This document shows positions 1 through 5,840 of a stretch of 6,080 bases of DNA, piece after piece (the first letter of the stretch is position 1; the number at the start of each line of letters is the position of its first letter). Source of the stretch: an uncultured Sphingomonas sp. (lineage in GTDB: Bacteria; Pseudomonadota; Alphaproteobacteria; Sphingomonadales; Sphingomonadaceae); assembly GCA_946886645.1 (NCBI GenBank), contig CAMPIY010000109.1:1-6080 (forward strand), read 5' to 3'. The translations under genes were made by a program, and so were the position numbers. The notes below the pieces were generated by a model, which worked only from the letters and a program-made list of their open reading frames with translations, did no database searches and was not told the origin of the DNA.

Positions 1-266
1 CCTTCGGCCTGTGCGACGCAGCCCGCCAGCGCGACCATCGGGCGGGTGCCGTCCTCGCGGGCCAGGCGGCCGACATCCGAATAGGCCTTCTCCGCTGCCT
101 TCTCGCGGATGTGGCAGGTGTTGAGCACGACCAGGTCGGCGTCTTCGCCCTCGGCGGCGGCCGTCATGCCCTGGGCGCCGAGCAGCTCGGCCATGCGCTC
201 GCCGTCATAGGCGTTCATCTGGCAACCGAAGCTTTTGACGCGATAAGTCTTGGGAAGTTCAGTCAT
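1..266 (-). CDS. miaB: tRNA-2-methylthio-N6-dimethylallyladenosine synthase MiaB, N-terminal fragment
   Basis: This is the first 88 residues of MiaB, the radical-SAM enzyme that converts i6A to ms2i6A at tRNA position 37; the gene continues past the left edge. The protein begins [18 protein letters not shown] and reads through the N-terminal methylthiotransferase domain. The three cysteines that bind the auxiliary 4Fe-4S cluster in this family are present at residues 15 (FGCQMN), 51 ([10 protein letters not shown]) and 83 (LAGCVAQ), with family-typical spacing. The radical-SAM CxxxCxxC motif and TRAM domain would lie outside the window. The ATG at 266 fits the family start, although the upstream sequence has only a weak ribosome binding site. 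It follows the acyltransferase stop by 10 bp, so the two are probably cotranscribed. Identification is very secure; only completeness cannot be judged. Confidence 0.96.
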   Translation of the reverse strand, partial: MTELPKTYRVKSFGCQMNAYDGERMAELLGAQGMTAAAEGEDADLVVLNTCHIREKAAEKAYSDVGRLAREDGTRPMVALAGCVAQAE

Positions 267-276
267 TTCGCGGCGC

Positions 277-1044
277 CTATAGGCCCAACTCGGCGGGAGT
301 TGAAGCCGTTAGCGCGGCCTCGATCGCCGCCCGCGCCGTCCGCGCCAGGGCCTTTCGATCGTCGTGAGGCGGCAACGGCGGCAACAGTCGCACGACCACC
401 TCGAACGAACCGCGCCGTCCGAGAATTTTCAGCACATTGGCCTTGCCGGCTTCGCCTCCGGACCAGCCGATCGCGGCGCGCTGCGCGCCATAGTCGATCG
501 CTACCGGGCGAACCGAGATCCCGGGAAACAGCGGCGGCGCGACCGCGTCGAGCAATGTCGAGCGGAAGTGCAGCAGCGCCTTGCCGTCGCCCGTCGTGCC
601 TTCGGGAAACACGGTCAGCGGCTGCGACTGGGACAATCGGTCGGAGATGCGCCGCACCTGGCCGTGGGCATCCGCGCGCTCGGCGCGATCGATATAGAGC
701 GTGTGGTTCTGGTCGGCGAGCCAGCCGATCAGCGCGGTCCGCTCGACCTCGGCCTTGGACACGAACGCGGTTCCGGTCGCGCCGCCCAGGACGAGAATAT
801 CGAGCCAGCTCGTGTGATTGGCGATGGCCAGCGTGTGCGGCGCGAGCGGCTTTCCCTCGACCCGGACCCGCGCGCCCGAAATCCGGGCCGCGGCGGCGAG
901 GAAGCGCGGCGGCCATGGCGACCCGCCAAGCAGCCATTTTGATAGAAGATGCGGCGGTAGGTAGGCGAGAAACAGCCCGGCCAGCCCGGCGATACGGACA
1001 TAGGCCCGCCACTTCGACGATGAAGTCTCAGCGTTCGCGGTCAA
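277..1044 (-). CDS. 1-acyl-sn-glycerol-3-phosphate acyltransferase family protein (PlsC-like)
   Basis: This is a membrane-associated lysophospholipid acyltransferase of about 255 residues, expected to transfer a fatty acyl group to lysophosphatidate or a related lysolipid at the inner membrane. A hydrophobic segment lies at about residues 18-40. The catalytic H-x4-D motif is seen as NHTSWLD (H77, D82), the substrate-phosphate motif as FPEGTT (146-151), and a later block as RPVAIDY (179-185). The frame stays open upstream, but there is no ATG or GTG near the domain. The TTG at 1044 is the last start-like codon before the conserved region and would overlap the fur end by 17 nt, suggesting translational coupling. 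ATG codons further upstream would lie deep inside fur and add low-complexity serine-rich sequence. The protein could be a true PlsC or an OlsA-type lyso-ornithine-lipid acyltransferase; the sequence alone does not decide. Confidence 0.88.
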   Translation of the reverse strand: MTANAETSSSKWRAYVRIAGLAGLFLAYLPPHLLSKWLLGGSPWPPRFLAAAARISGARVRVEGKPLAPHTLAIANHTSWLDILVLGGATGTAFVSKAEVERTALIGWLADQNHTLYIDRAERADAHGQVRRISDRLSQSQPLTVFPEGTTGDGKALLHFRSTLLDAVAPPLFPGISVRPVAIDYGAQRAAIGWSGGEAGKANVLKILGRRGSFEVVVRLLPPLPPHDDRKALARTARAAIEAALTASTPAELGL

Positions 1045-1450
1045 CTCGGACGCCGTAGAGTTCCATTCGATGGTCGACGAGCCGGAAGCCGAGACGCTGG
1101 GCAATCCGGCGCTGGAGCTCTTCCAGCTCTTCATCCGCGAACTCGATGACATTGCCCGATTCGACATCGATCAGATGGTCGTGATGGGTTTCCGACGCGG
1201 CTTCGTAACGGGAACGGCCGTCGCCAAATTCGTGGCGCTCGAGGATTCCCGCCTCTTCGAACAGGCGGACAGTGCGATAGACGGTCGCGATCGAGATATT
1301 GGGATCGATCGCCGAGGCCCGCGAATGGAGCGTCTCGACATCCGGATGGTCCTCGCTCTCGCCAAGAACCCGCGCAATGGTCTTGCGCTGTTCGGTGATC
1401 CTCAGGCCCTTGTCGGCACAGAGCTGCTCAATGTCGATCGTGCGATGCAT
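1028..1450 (-). CDS. fur: Fur family metalloregulator (Fur/Mur type)
   Basis: This is a 140-residue ferric-uptake-family repressor: an N-terminal winged helix (about 1-84, with the recognition-helix signature SIATVYRTVRLFEEAGI at 53-69) and a C-terminal dimerisation and metal-binding domain. Residues matching the E. coli Fur regulatory sites are visible: H35, E83 and H92 for one site, and H89, D91, E110 and H127 for the other, within HHDHLIDVESGNVIEF (89-104). The two CxxC pairs of the structural zinc site are absent; residues 95 and 98 are Asp and Ser, and the only cysteine is C11. In alphaproteobacteria this pattern fits Fur or the manganese-responsive Mur branch, so the cognate metal is uncertain. 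It is less likely to be Irr because no haem-regulatory motif is seen. The protein starts MHRTIDIEQLC; no strong Shine-Dalgarno sequence is present. The acyltransferase gene probably begins inside its 3' end. Confidence 0.93.
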   Translation of the reverse strand: MHRTIDIEQLCADKGLRITEQRKTIARVLGESEDHPDVETLHSRASAIDPNISIATVYRTVRLFEEAGILERHEFGDGRSRYEAASETHHDHLIDVESGNVIEFADEELEELQRRIAQRLGFRLVDHRMELYGVRVDRER

Positions 1451-1488
1451 GATACAGAGTTAATGCTCCGCTCCGACGAATGGAAGAC

Positions 1489-1576
1489 CGTCATTGCGAG
1501 CGAGCGAAGCAATCCAGCGTTTGGAATGCCGGATTGCTCCGTCCCCCGGATCAAGTCCGGGGTCCTCGCAATGACG
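1489..1576. repeat. Composite inverted-repeat element (dispersed alphaproteobacterial repeat) between mucR and fur
   Basis: An 88-bp element is bounded by perfect 12-bp inverted repeats, CGTCATTGCGAG at 1489-1500 and CTCGCAATGACG at 1565-1576. It encloses two further stems: AGCAATCC at 1508-1515 with GGATTGCT at 1531-1538, and CCCCGGA at 1544-1550 with TCCGGGG at 1556-1562 around a 5-nt loop. The transcript or a single strand could therefore fold as an outer stem with two internal hairpins. Both sequence modules resemble short repeats I recall as recurrent in intergenic regions of alphaproteobacterial genomes; copy number in this genome cannot be seen here. It begins 5 bp beyond the mucR stop and ends 38 bp before the fur start. 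It lacks the terminal U-run of a classical terminator on either strand. Confidence 0.85.
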
Positions 1577-1581
1577 ATGGC

Positions 1582-2001
1582 TTATTTCCCGCGGGTTTTC
1601 CGGCGCTTCGTTCCCAGACCGATCGATTTGGCGAGCGTCCGCCGTTGCTCGGCATAATTGGGCGCGACCATCGGATAGTCGGCGGCCAATCCCCACTTCT
1701 GGCGATACTGATCCGGCGTCATTTGATAGTGGGTCATCAGGTGCCGCTTCAGCATCTTGAGCCGCTTTCCATCCTCCAGGCAGACGATGTAGTCGGGCTT
1801 GACCGAGGAGCGGATCGGAACCTTGGGTTCGGGCTTGGCGTCGGCGGCCGAGCCCGCACCGGATAGCGTCGAAAGCGCCCCGTGCACATTGGCGATCAGT
1901 TGCGGCAGGTCGTTGACCGCCACGCTATTGTTGCTGACATGCGCCGCGACGATGTCGGCGGTGAGCGTGATCAGCGTGTCATCGTTTCCCTGGTTGTCCA
2001 T
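1582..2001 (-). CDS. mucR: MucR/Ros family zinc-finger transcriptional regulator
   Basis: This is a 139-residue member of the MucR/Ros family, prokaryotic zinc-finger DNA-binding proteins that in other alphaproteobacteria repress or silence genes for exopolysaccharide, motility, cell cycle or virulence by binding AT-rich sites. The N-terminal 50 residues (TLITLTADIVAAHVSNN onwards) match the family oligomerisation region. A linker follows, then the DNA-binding domain with YIVCLEDGKRLKMLKRHLMTHY. Its metal ligands read C74-x2-D77-x9-H87-x3-H91, a Cys-Asp-His-His set in place of a second cysteine. The signature continues as MTPDQYRQKWGL and YPMVAPNYAEQRR, and the protein ends in a basic tail. 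The ATG at 2001 was chosen because a GGGAAAAG ribosome binding site lies 4 nt upstream; the in-frame TTG at 2019 would place that site inside the gene. Target genes cannot be inferred from this window. Confidence 0.95.
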   Translation of the reverse strand: MDNQGNDDTLITLTADIVAAHVSNNSVAVNDLPQLIANVHGALSTLSGAGSAADAKPEPKVPIRSSVKPDYIVCLEDGKRLKMLKRHLMTHYQMTPDQYRQKWGLAADYPMVAPNYAEQRRTLAKSIGLGTKRRKTRGK

Positions 2002-2020
2002 TATTCTTTTCCCGAGCAAG

Positions 2021-2050
2021 ATTAGAACAAATCAGCCTGTCGACGGCCAA
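2021..2050 (-). promoter_or_regulatory. Possible sigma-70-type promoter of mucR
   Basis: Reading the minus strand, TTGGCC (2050-2045) is followed after 18 bp by TCTAAT (2026-2021). This would place transcription start near 2014 and leave a very short leader that includes the ribosome binding site at 2013-2006. The hexamers match the housekeeping consensus only partly, so this is a suggestion. The -35-like hexamer lies inside the 20-bp dyad at 2042-2061. Confidence 0.35.
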
Positions 2051-2061
2051 TGTTGGTCGTC
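2042..2061. promoter_or_regulatory. 20-bp dyad upstream of mucR, candidate operator
   Basis: The sequence GACGGCCAA-TG-TTGGTCGTC has two 9-bp arms, of which 8 positions pair, around a 2-bp centre. Its length and symmetry are typical of a dimeric repressor site. It overlaps the -35-like hexamer of the proposed mucR promoter, about 40 bp before the mucR start. The two-base centre and absence of a following U-run argue against a terminator. The binding protein is unknown; MucR itself usually prefers AT-rich DNA. Confidence 0.45.
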
Positions 2062-2110
2062 ACTACAACTCCAATAATAGACAAACAAGGGAAGATGATA
2101 TTAACTAAAG

Positions 2111-2602
2111 TTAAGGGGTATCATCAATCAACATCAGCGTTACCGCGTCATATCGATCCCCTTCCGGGCCGCGGTAATAGTTGCGTCGCCGGCCGGCGGG
2201 AACGAAGCCCGACGCCCGGTAAATCTCCAGTGCCGGATTGCCGTCGCGGACTTCCAGATGAAGGCGACGAGCTCCGCCGGCGCGGGCATCGGCGATGAAA
2301 TGCTGAAGAAGCGCGTGGCCGGCGCCGCGCCCCTGACGGTCGGGATCGACCGCGATCAGCAGCAATTCCGCCTCGTCCGACACCGTCCTGGCGAGGGCGA
2401 AGCCGACGGCGCCCTGTTCGTCCTCGCCGATGGTTAGCGTCACGCCCGACATCGGCAGGATGCCCGCGCATTGCGACCGGCTCCAGCCTTCGCCGAAGCA
2501 CGGACGGAAGGCGCGGCCCATAATCCGCATAACCTCGTCCAGATCCTCGACCCCGCCAGGGCGGATCAGGATCGGCGAGGGGGAAGGGGCCCGCTTCGCC
2601 AT
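2111..2602 (-). CDS. rimI: GNAT N-acetyltransferase, RimI-like (ribosomal protein alanine acetyltransferase)
   Basis: This is a 163-residue GNAT-fold acetyltransferase, expected to use acetyl-CoA to acetylate a protein N-terminus; the classical RimI substrate is ribosomal protein S18. The acetyl-CoA pyrophosphate loop is seen as DRQGRGAGHALL (88-99) after the beta-4 strand LLLIAVDP. The RimI signature follows: LEVRDGNPALEIYRASGF (116-133), then GRRRNYY (137-143) with the tyrosines typical of the family. The start is the ATG at 2602, which overlaps the tsaB stop as TGATG. An upstream extension of the frame to 2653 lies wholly inside tsaB and is rejected. The tsaB-rimI pairing is common in bacteria and strengthens the call. 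The exact substrate is inferred from family and context, so a generic GNAT remains possible. Confidence 0.88.
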   Translation of the reverse strand: MAKRAPSPSPILIRPGGVEDLDEVMRIMGRAFRPCFGEGWSRSQCAGILPMSGVTLTIGEDEQGAVGFALARTVSDEAELLLIAVDPDRQGRGAGHALLQHFIADARAGGARRLHLEVRDGNPALEIYRASGFVPAGRRRNYYRGPEGDRYDAVTLMLIDDTP

Positions 2603-3213
2603 CAGGCCGCCTTGGGCCGCGCGTCGGGTGCGCGGATGTAGACCGGCTTGCATTCCAGCACGCGCAGCAACTCGGGCAGCAGCAGCGCGCGACTTGCCAG
2701 CGGGAACAGGGAAAGTGCTTCTCCGGTGCCGCGCGCCTCGACGAGTGCCTCGGCGCCGCTGCCGACAACCAGCGGCGCATCGGCTTTGCCGGCCGCCTTC
2801 TCGGGGGTAAGGCTGGCGATCGGCCCGGTGGGGGTGAGCTTTTTCCGATCGAAGGTTTGGACGAACAATTCGCCGTGGCCGCCCGACATGGCGGCGGTGA
2901 CCTTGCCTTCGCCTGGAGGAGCGGAGGCGGCGAGGAGTGCGAGGCTGTTCATGCCCAATAGCGGAACGCTCCAGCCGATCGCCATTCCATGCGCGGCGGC
3001 GATCCCGACGCGGAGGCCGGTGAAGCTGCCCGGACCGACTCCGACCAGCAGGCGGGTCGGGACATGGCCTTCGAGCATTTCGGAGATCATCGGGACCAGC
3101 CGCTCGGCGTGGCCGCGGCCAATCTCCTCATCGCGGGATGCGACGATTGTCCCGTCGGGCAGCAGCAGCGCGGCGGTGCAGGCGGCGGTCGATGTGTCCA
3201 GGGCAAGGATCAA
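2602..3213 (-). CDS. tsaB: tRNA threonylcarbamoyladenosine biosynthesis protein TsaB
   Basis: This is a 203-residue ASKHA-fold protein that partners TsaD (with TsaE) in transferring threonylcarbamoyl to A37 of ANN-decoding tRNAs, giving t6A. The protein begins ILALDTSTAACTAAL with the family aspartate at residue 6. It has the GHAERLVP segment (34-41) and the hallmark GVGPGSFTGLRVG (58-70), and its length is close to the family norm of about 200-230. The start is a TTG at 3213, supported by an AAAGGAG ribosome binding site 9 nt upstream and by the fit of ILALDTS to known TsaB N-termini. It ends in TGATG, shared with rimI, so translation of the two is probably coupled. TsaD and TsaE are not in the window. 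The gap to nfuA upstream is 73 bp. Confidence 0.95.
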   Translation of the reverse strand: MILALDTSTAACTAALLLPDGTIVASRDEEIGRGHAERLVPMISEMLEGHVPTRLLVGVGPGSFTGLRVGIAAAHGMAIGWSVPLLGMNSLALLAASAPPGEGKVTAAMSGGHGELFVQTFDRKKLTPTGPIASLTPEKAAGKADAPLVVGSGAEALVEARGTGEALSLFPLASRALLLPELLRVLECKPVYIRAPDARPKAA

Positions 3214-3222
3214 GCAGCCCGG

Positions 3223-3229
3223 CTCCTTT
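3223..3229 (-). promoter_or_regulatory. tsaB: Ribosome binding site that fixes the TTG start of tsaB
   Basis: The minus strand reads AAAGGAG here, 9 nt before the TTG at 3213. This strong anti-SD match, with no in-frame ATG close to the conserved N-terminus, supports TTG as the true start. Confidence 0.75.
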
Positions 3230-3286
3230 CACGTGCCAACATGGAGGCACAGGCGCCGGTTCCCGGCAAGGAAAAAGCGAACGAAG

Positions 3287-3865
3287 TCAGACGGCTTCGA
3301 TCGTCTCCACTTCGGGCACGTAGTGCTTGATCAGGCTCTCGACGCCGCGCTTCAGCGTGACCATCGACGAGGGACAGCCGGCGCAGGCGCCCTGCATGCC
3401 GAGGTAGAGCTTCCCGTCGCGATAGCCGCGATAAACGATGTCGCCGCCGTCCTGCGCAACCGCGGGGCGGACGCGGGTTTCCAGCAATTCCTTGATCTGG
3501 TCGATGATGTCGGAGTCGGCCGGGTCTTCCTCGATCGAAGGGGCGGCGTCGGGAGCGACGTCGATTCCGGCGGCCGTACCCGGCTTGAAGAGCGGTGCGT
3601 CGAGCAGGAAATGGTCGAGCAGGATCGACAGGACGTCAGGCTCAAGCGACTCCCATTCGACGGTTGGGGCGGCGGATACGGAGACGAAGTCGCGGCCGAA
3701 GTAGACGCCATCGACCTGTCCCGTCGCGAACAGCGCTTCGGCCAACGGGCTGGCTTCCGCTGCGTCGACATTGGGGAAGTCGCGTCCGCCCGACTCCATC
3801 ACGGTGCGTCCCGGCAGGAACTTGCGGGTCGACGGGTTGGGCGTTTTTTCAATCTCGATCAGCAT
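3287..3865 (-). CDS. nfuA: NfuA-type iron-sulfur cluster carrier (NifU family)
   Basis: This is a 192-residue two-domain Fe-S carrier. The N-terminal Nfu_N domain (about 1-88) opens with IEIEKTPNPSTRKFLPG and contains the VDGVYFGRDFVSVS segment. A proline- and acid-rich linker (about 95-118) leads to the C-terminal NifU-like domain (about 119-188), with RVRPAVAQDGGDI and the cluster-binding motif C161-A-G-C164. Family members bind a 4Fe-4S cluster between two monomers and hand it to client enzymes such as lipoyl synthase, aconitase and MiaB. The architecture matches the mitochondrial NFU1/alphaproteobacterial type; E. coli NfuA instead has a degenerate A-type N-domain. The ATG at 3865 fits the conserved N-terminus, with AGGA about 13 nt upstream as a weak binding site. 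It begins 31 bp after mmsB; no terminator is seen between them. Confidence 0.94.
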   Translation of the reverse strand: MLIEIEKTPNPSTRKFLPGRTVMESGGRDFPNVDAAEASPLAEALFATGQVDGVYFGRDFVSVSAAPTVEWESLEPDVLSILLDHFLLDAPLFKPGTAAGIDVAPDAAPSIEEDPADSDIIDQIKELLETRVRPAVAQDGGDIVYRGYRDGKLYLGMQGACAGCPSSMVTLKRGVESLIKHYVPEVETIEAV

Positions 3866-3896
3866 GGGCGCGATGTGGTCCTTCGGTCGCTCGCGA

Positions 3897-4799
3897 TCAA
3901 GCGTCCGACGGCACTTCCCAGCTATCGTCGATCATCTTGATCAGCGCGGAGAAATCCTTGTGCGCGCCGCCGCGGTCGACGAAGCGCTGGTAAAGCTCCT
4001 CGGCCTCTCCGCCCATCGGCGTGTAGGCGCCGCTTTCCCGCGCCGCTTCCATCGCCAGCTTCAAGTCCTTGAGCATCAGCGCTGCGGCGAACCCGCCTTC
4101 ATAATCGCGGTCGGCAGGAGTTTCCGGCCCGACGCCGGGGACGGGGCAATAGCTTGTCATCGACCAGCTCTGGCCGCTCGCCTTGGAGGAGATGTCGAAG
4201 AAGGTCTGCGGGTCGAGGCCCAGTTTCTGCGCCAGCACGAATGCCTCGCAGGTCGCGGCCATGGTCGCGCCGAGCAACATGTTGTTGCAGATTTTCGCCG
4301 CCTGTCCCGCGCCGGGCCCGCCGGCGTGGATCACCGCCTTGCCCATCTTGTCGAGGTAGGGCTGGGCCTTGGCGAAACCGTCGTCGCTGCCGCCAACCAT
4401 GAAGGTCAGCGTGCCGCCATCCGCCGCCGCGATTCCGCCCGACACGGGCGCATCGACCATCGTGTAGCCCGCCGCCTGTGCTTCGCTTTCGACCGTCTTG
4501 GCGGTAGCCACGTCGATGGTGGAACAGTCCATCAGGATCGCCGAAGTGGGCGCCTTGCCTAACACGCTTTCGCGATAGACCTGAGCGACATGCTTTCCGG
4601 CGGGGAGCATGGTGACGACCGCATCGGCGCCCTCGACCGCTTCGGCGGCGCTGGTTGCGATAGATGCGCCATTGCCGCGCGCCCGTTCAATCGCCGGCTC
4701 AGCGAGGTCGAAGGCAACCACGTCGTGCCCAGCCTTCACAAGGTTCGCGGCCATCCCGCCTCCCATGTTGCCCAGCCCGATGAATGCGACGCGTGCCAT
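3897..4799 (-). CDS. mmsB: 3-hydroxyisobutyrate dehydrogenase
   Basis: This is a 300-residue beta-hydroxyacid dehydrogenase that oxidises 3-hydroxyisobutyrate to methylmalonate semialdehyde in valine breakdown. The Rossmann signature is VAFIGLGNMGGGMAANL (4-20). D31 at the end of the second strand (VVAFDL) suggests NAD+ rather than NADP+. The substrate motif DAPVSGG (116-122) and the catalytic lysine motif GAGQAAKICNN, with K169, are present, as is the C-terminal MLKDLKLA helix (242-249). The length is typical. The start is the ATG at 4799, preceded at 7 nt by GAGGAG (4812-4807), which lies inside the end of the small HTH gene. Longer in-frame starts would read into that gene. Neighbouring hydratase and hydrolase genes support the 3-hydroxyisobutyrate assignment over tartronate semialdehyde reductase, a close paralogue. 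Confidence 0.95.
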   Translation of the reverse strand: MARVAFIGLGNMGGGMAANLVKAGHDVVAFDLAEPAIERARGNGASIATSAAEAVEGADAVVTMLPAGKHVAQVYRESVLGKAPTSAILMDCSTIDVATAKTVESEAQAAGYTMVDAPVSGGIAAADGGTLTFMVGGSDDGFAKAQPYLDKMGKAVIHAGGPGAGQAAKICNNMLLGATMAATCEAFVLAQKLGLDPQTFFDISSKASGQSWSMTSYCPVPGVGPETPADRDYEGGFAAALMLKDLKLAMEAARESGAYTPMGGEAEELYQRFVDRGGAHKDFSALIKMIDDSWEVPSDA

Positions 4800-4803
4800 G
4801 ATT

Positions 4804-5043
4804 CTACTCCTCGTTGGCGCTCTTGTTTGCGAGTTCGATTCCGAGTTGCTGCTCCAACTCACGGATTCTTACGAGTGCTTCGGCGGCCACGAGCACCGGG
4901 CCCGACGGCTCGCGCCCGCCTTTTTCCATTTTTCTGAAATCATCCTTGGCGTTCTCACCTTTAAGACCGAGGGCCGCAGCCATTTCGGAAGTGGATAACC
5001 CCAGCGTCTTTCTGGCAATGAAGAGTCTTTCGGACGGCGTCAT
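4804..5043 (-). CDS. Small helix-turn-helix (XRE/Cro-like) DNA-binding protein
   Basis: This is a 79-residue protein with a Cro/C1-type helix-turn-helix across about residues 5-45: SERLFIARKTLGLSTSEMAAALGL forms the first helices, and the FRKMEKGGREPSGPV stretch resembles the W/M-E-x-G-xxxPSGP ending common in small XRE regulators. A helical C-terminus (VLVAAEALVRIRELEQQLG, 50-68) has heptad-like leucine and isoleucine spacing that could dimerise. There is no ligand or catalytic domain. The gene sits between the enoyl-CoA hydratase (13-bp gap) and mmsB (4-bp gap), so it is probably cotranscribed with them. The ATG at 5043 was chosen; a GTG at 5052 would add three residues (MPE) and cannot be excluded, since neither start has a strong ribosome binding site. 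Its target is unknown; operon autoregulation is a guess. Confidence 0.82.
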   Translation of the reverse strand: MTPSERLFIARKTLGLSTSEMAAALGLKGENAKDDFRKMEKGGREPSGPVLVAAEALVRIRELEQQLGIELANKSANEE

Positions 5044-5056
5044 TTCGGGCACCCAA

Positions 5057-5830
5057 TCATCTACCGGTCCAGTTACCCGGGCGCTTTTCGACGAAGGCGG
5101 TCATGCCTTCCTTCTGGTCCTCGGTGCCGAACAGGCCGTGGAACAGGCGGCGCTCGAAGTTGATGCCCTGAGCCAGGCCCATTTCGAAGGCAGCGTTGAC
5201 CATTTCCTTGTTGGCGATGGCAGCGAGCGGCGCCATGCCGGCGATGGTCTCGGCGGTCTTCAGCGCTTCGTCCAGCATTTCGGCGGCCAGGACGACCTTT
5301 GCGACTAGGCCGGAGCGTTCGGCTTCCTCGGCGCCCATCATCCGGCCGGTGAGGCACATCTCCATCGCCTTGGCCTTGCCGACAGCCCACGTCAGCCGCT
5401 GCGACCCGCCCATGCCGGGGGTCACGCCCAGCTTGATCTCCGGCTGGCCGAATTTGGCGCTGTCTGCGGCGATGATGAAGTCGGCCATCATCGCCACTTC
5501 GCAGCCACCACCTAGCGCGAAGCCGGCTACCGCCGCGATCCACGGCTTGCGGGTGCGCGTCACCTGCTCCCAACCGCCGAAGAAGTTGGATGCATACATG
5601 TCGGCGAAGCCCTGCGCCTGCATCTCCTTGATGTCGGCGCCCGCCGCGAAGGCCTTTTCGCTACCGGTCAGGACGAGGCAGCGCTGATCCGGGTCGGCAT
5701 CATAGGCGGCGAAGGCGTCGATCAGCTCCTTGAGCACGGTCGAATTGAGCGCGTTTAGCGCCTGCGGGCGGTTCAGCGTGACCAAAGTCACCGCGCCCTT
5801 CTTCTCGACCAGGATCGTCTCGTAGCTCAT
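5057..5830 (-). CDS. Enoyl-CoA hydratase (crotonase family, short-chain type)
   Basis: This is a 257-residue crotonase that adds water across 2-enoyl-CoA thioesters. In this context it probably hydrates methacrylyl-CoA to 3-hydroxyisobutyryl-CoA, and perhaps other short enoyl-CoAs. The oxyanion-hole segments are [12 protein letters not shown] (59-70) and [10 protein letters not shown] (102-111). Both catalytic glutamates expected in true hydratases are visible: E111 in [12 protein letters not shown] and E131 in [15 protein letters not shown]. The C-terminus ([14 protein letters not shown]) is typical of ECHS1-like enzymes. The ATG at 5830 is backed by AGGAG 7 nt upstream, which overlaps the stop codon of the preceding gene (TAGGAG), so coupling is likely. 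A longer frame to 5914 overlaps the upstream gene and is rejected. Exact chain-length specificity is not readable from the sequence. Confidence 0.95.
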   Translation of the reverse strand: MSYETILVEKKGAVTLVTLNRPQALNALNSTVLKELIDAFAAYDADPDQRCLVLTGSEKAFAAGADIKEMQAQGFADMYASNFFGGWEQVTRTRKPWIAAVAGFALGGGCEVAMMADFIIAADSAKFGQPEIKLGVTPGMGGSQRLTWAVGKAKAMEMCLTGRMMGAEEAERSGLVAKVVLAAEMLDEALKTAETIAGMAPLAAIANKEMVNAAFEMGLAQGINFERRLFHGLFGTEDQKEGMTAFVEKRPGNWTGR

Positions 5831-5840
5831 CCAAAAACTC

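Noticed and set aside
111..1058. A 315-codon plus-strand frame opposite miaB and the acyltransferase
   Set aside because: Extremely Arg/Ala-rich, no recognisable motif, and fully antisense to genes with conserved catalytic residues.
1544..1562. The CCCCGGA/TCCGGGG stem considered as an intrinsic terminator of mucR
   Set aside because: No U-tract follows it on the minus strand, and it is better explained as part of the composite repeat.
1460..1696. A minus-strand frame running through the composite repeat into the mucR 3' region
   Set aside because: Its distinctive peptide comes from translating the inverted repeat; such spurious peptides are typical of repeats, and it overlaps mucR out of frame.
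3233..3267. Two short GC-rich hairpins (GTGCC/GGCAC and GCCGG/CCGGC) between nfuA and tsaB, considered as a terminator
   Set aside because: Stems are only 5 bp, and the T-run on the minus strand comes before rather than after the stems, so they do not form a classical terminator for nfuA.
2648..3940. A 430-codon plus-strand open frame, the longest in the window
   Set aside because: It lies antisense to tsaB and nfuA, which have clear family motifs; the composition is the low-complexity Arg/Ala/Ser pattern of an antisense frame in GC-rich DNA, and no domain is recognisable.
3771..4562. A 263-codon plus-strand frame opposite mmsB
   Set aside because: It is the antisense shadow of the dehydrogenase codons and has no family resemblance.
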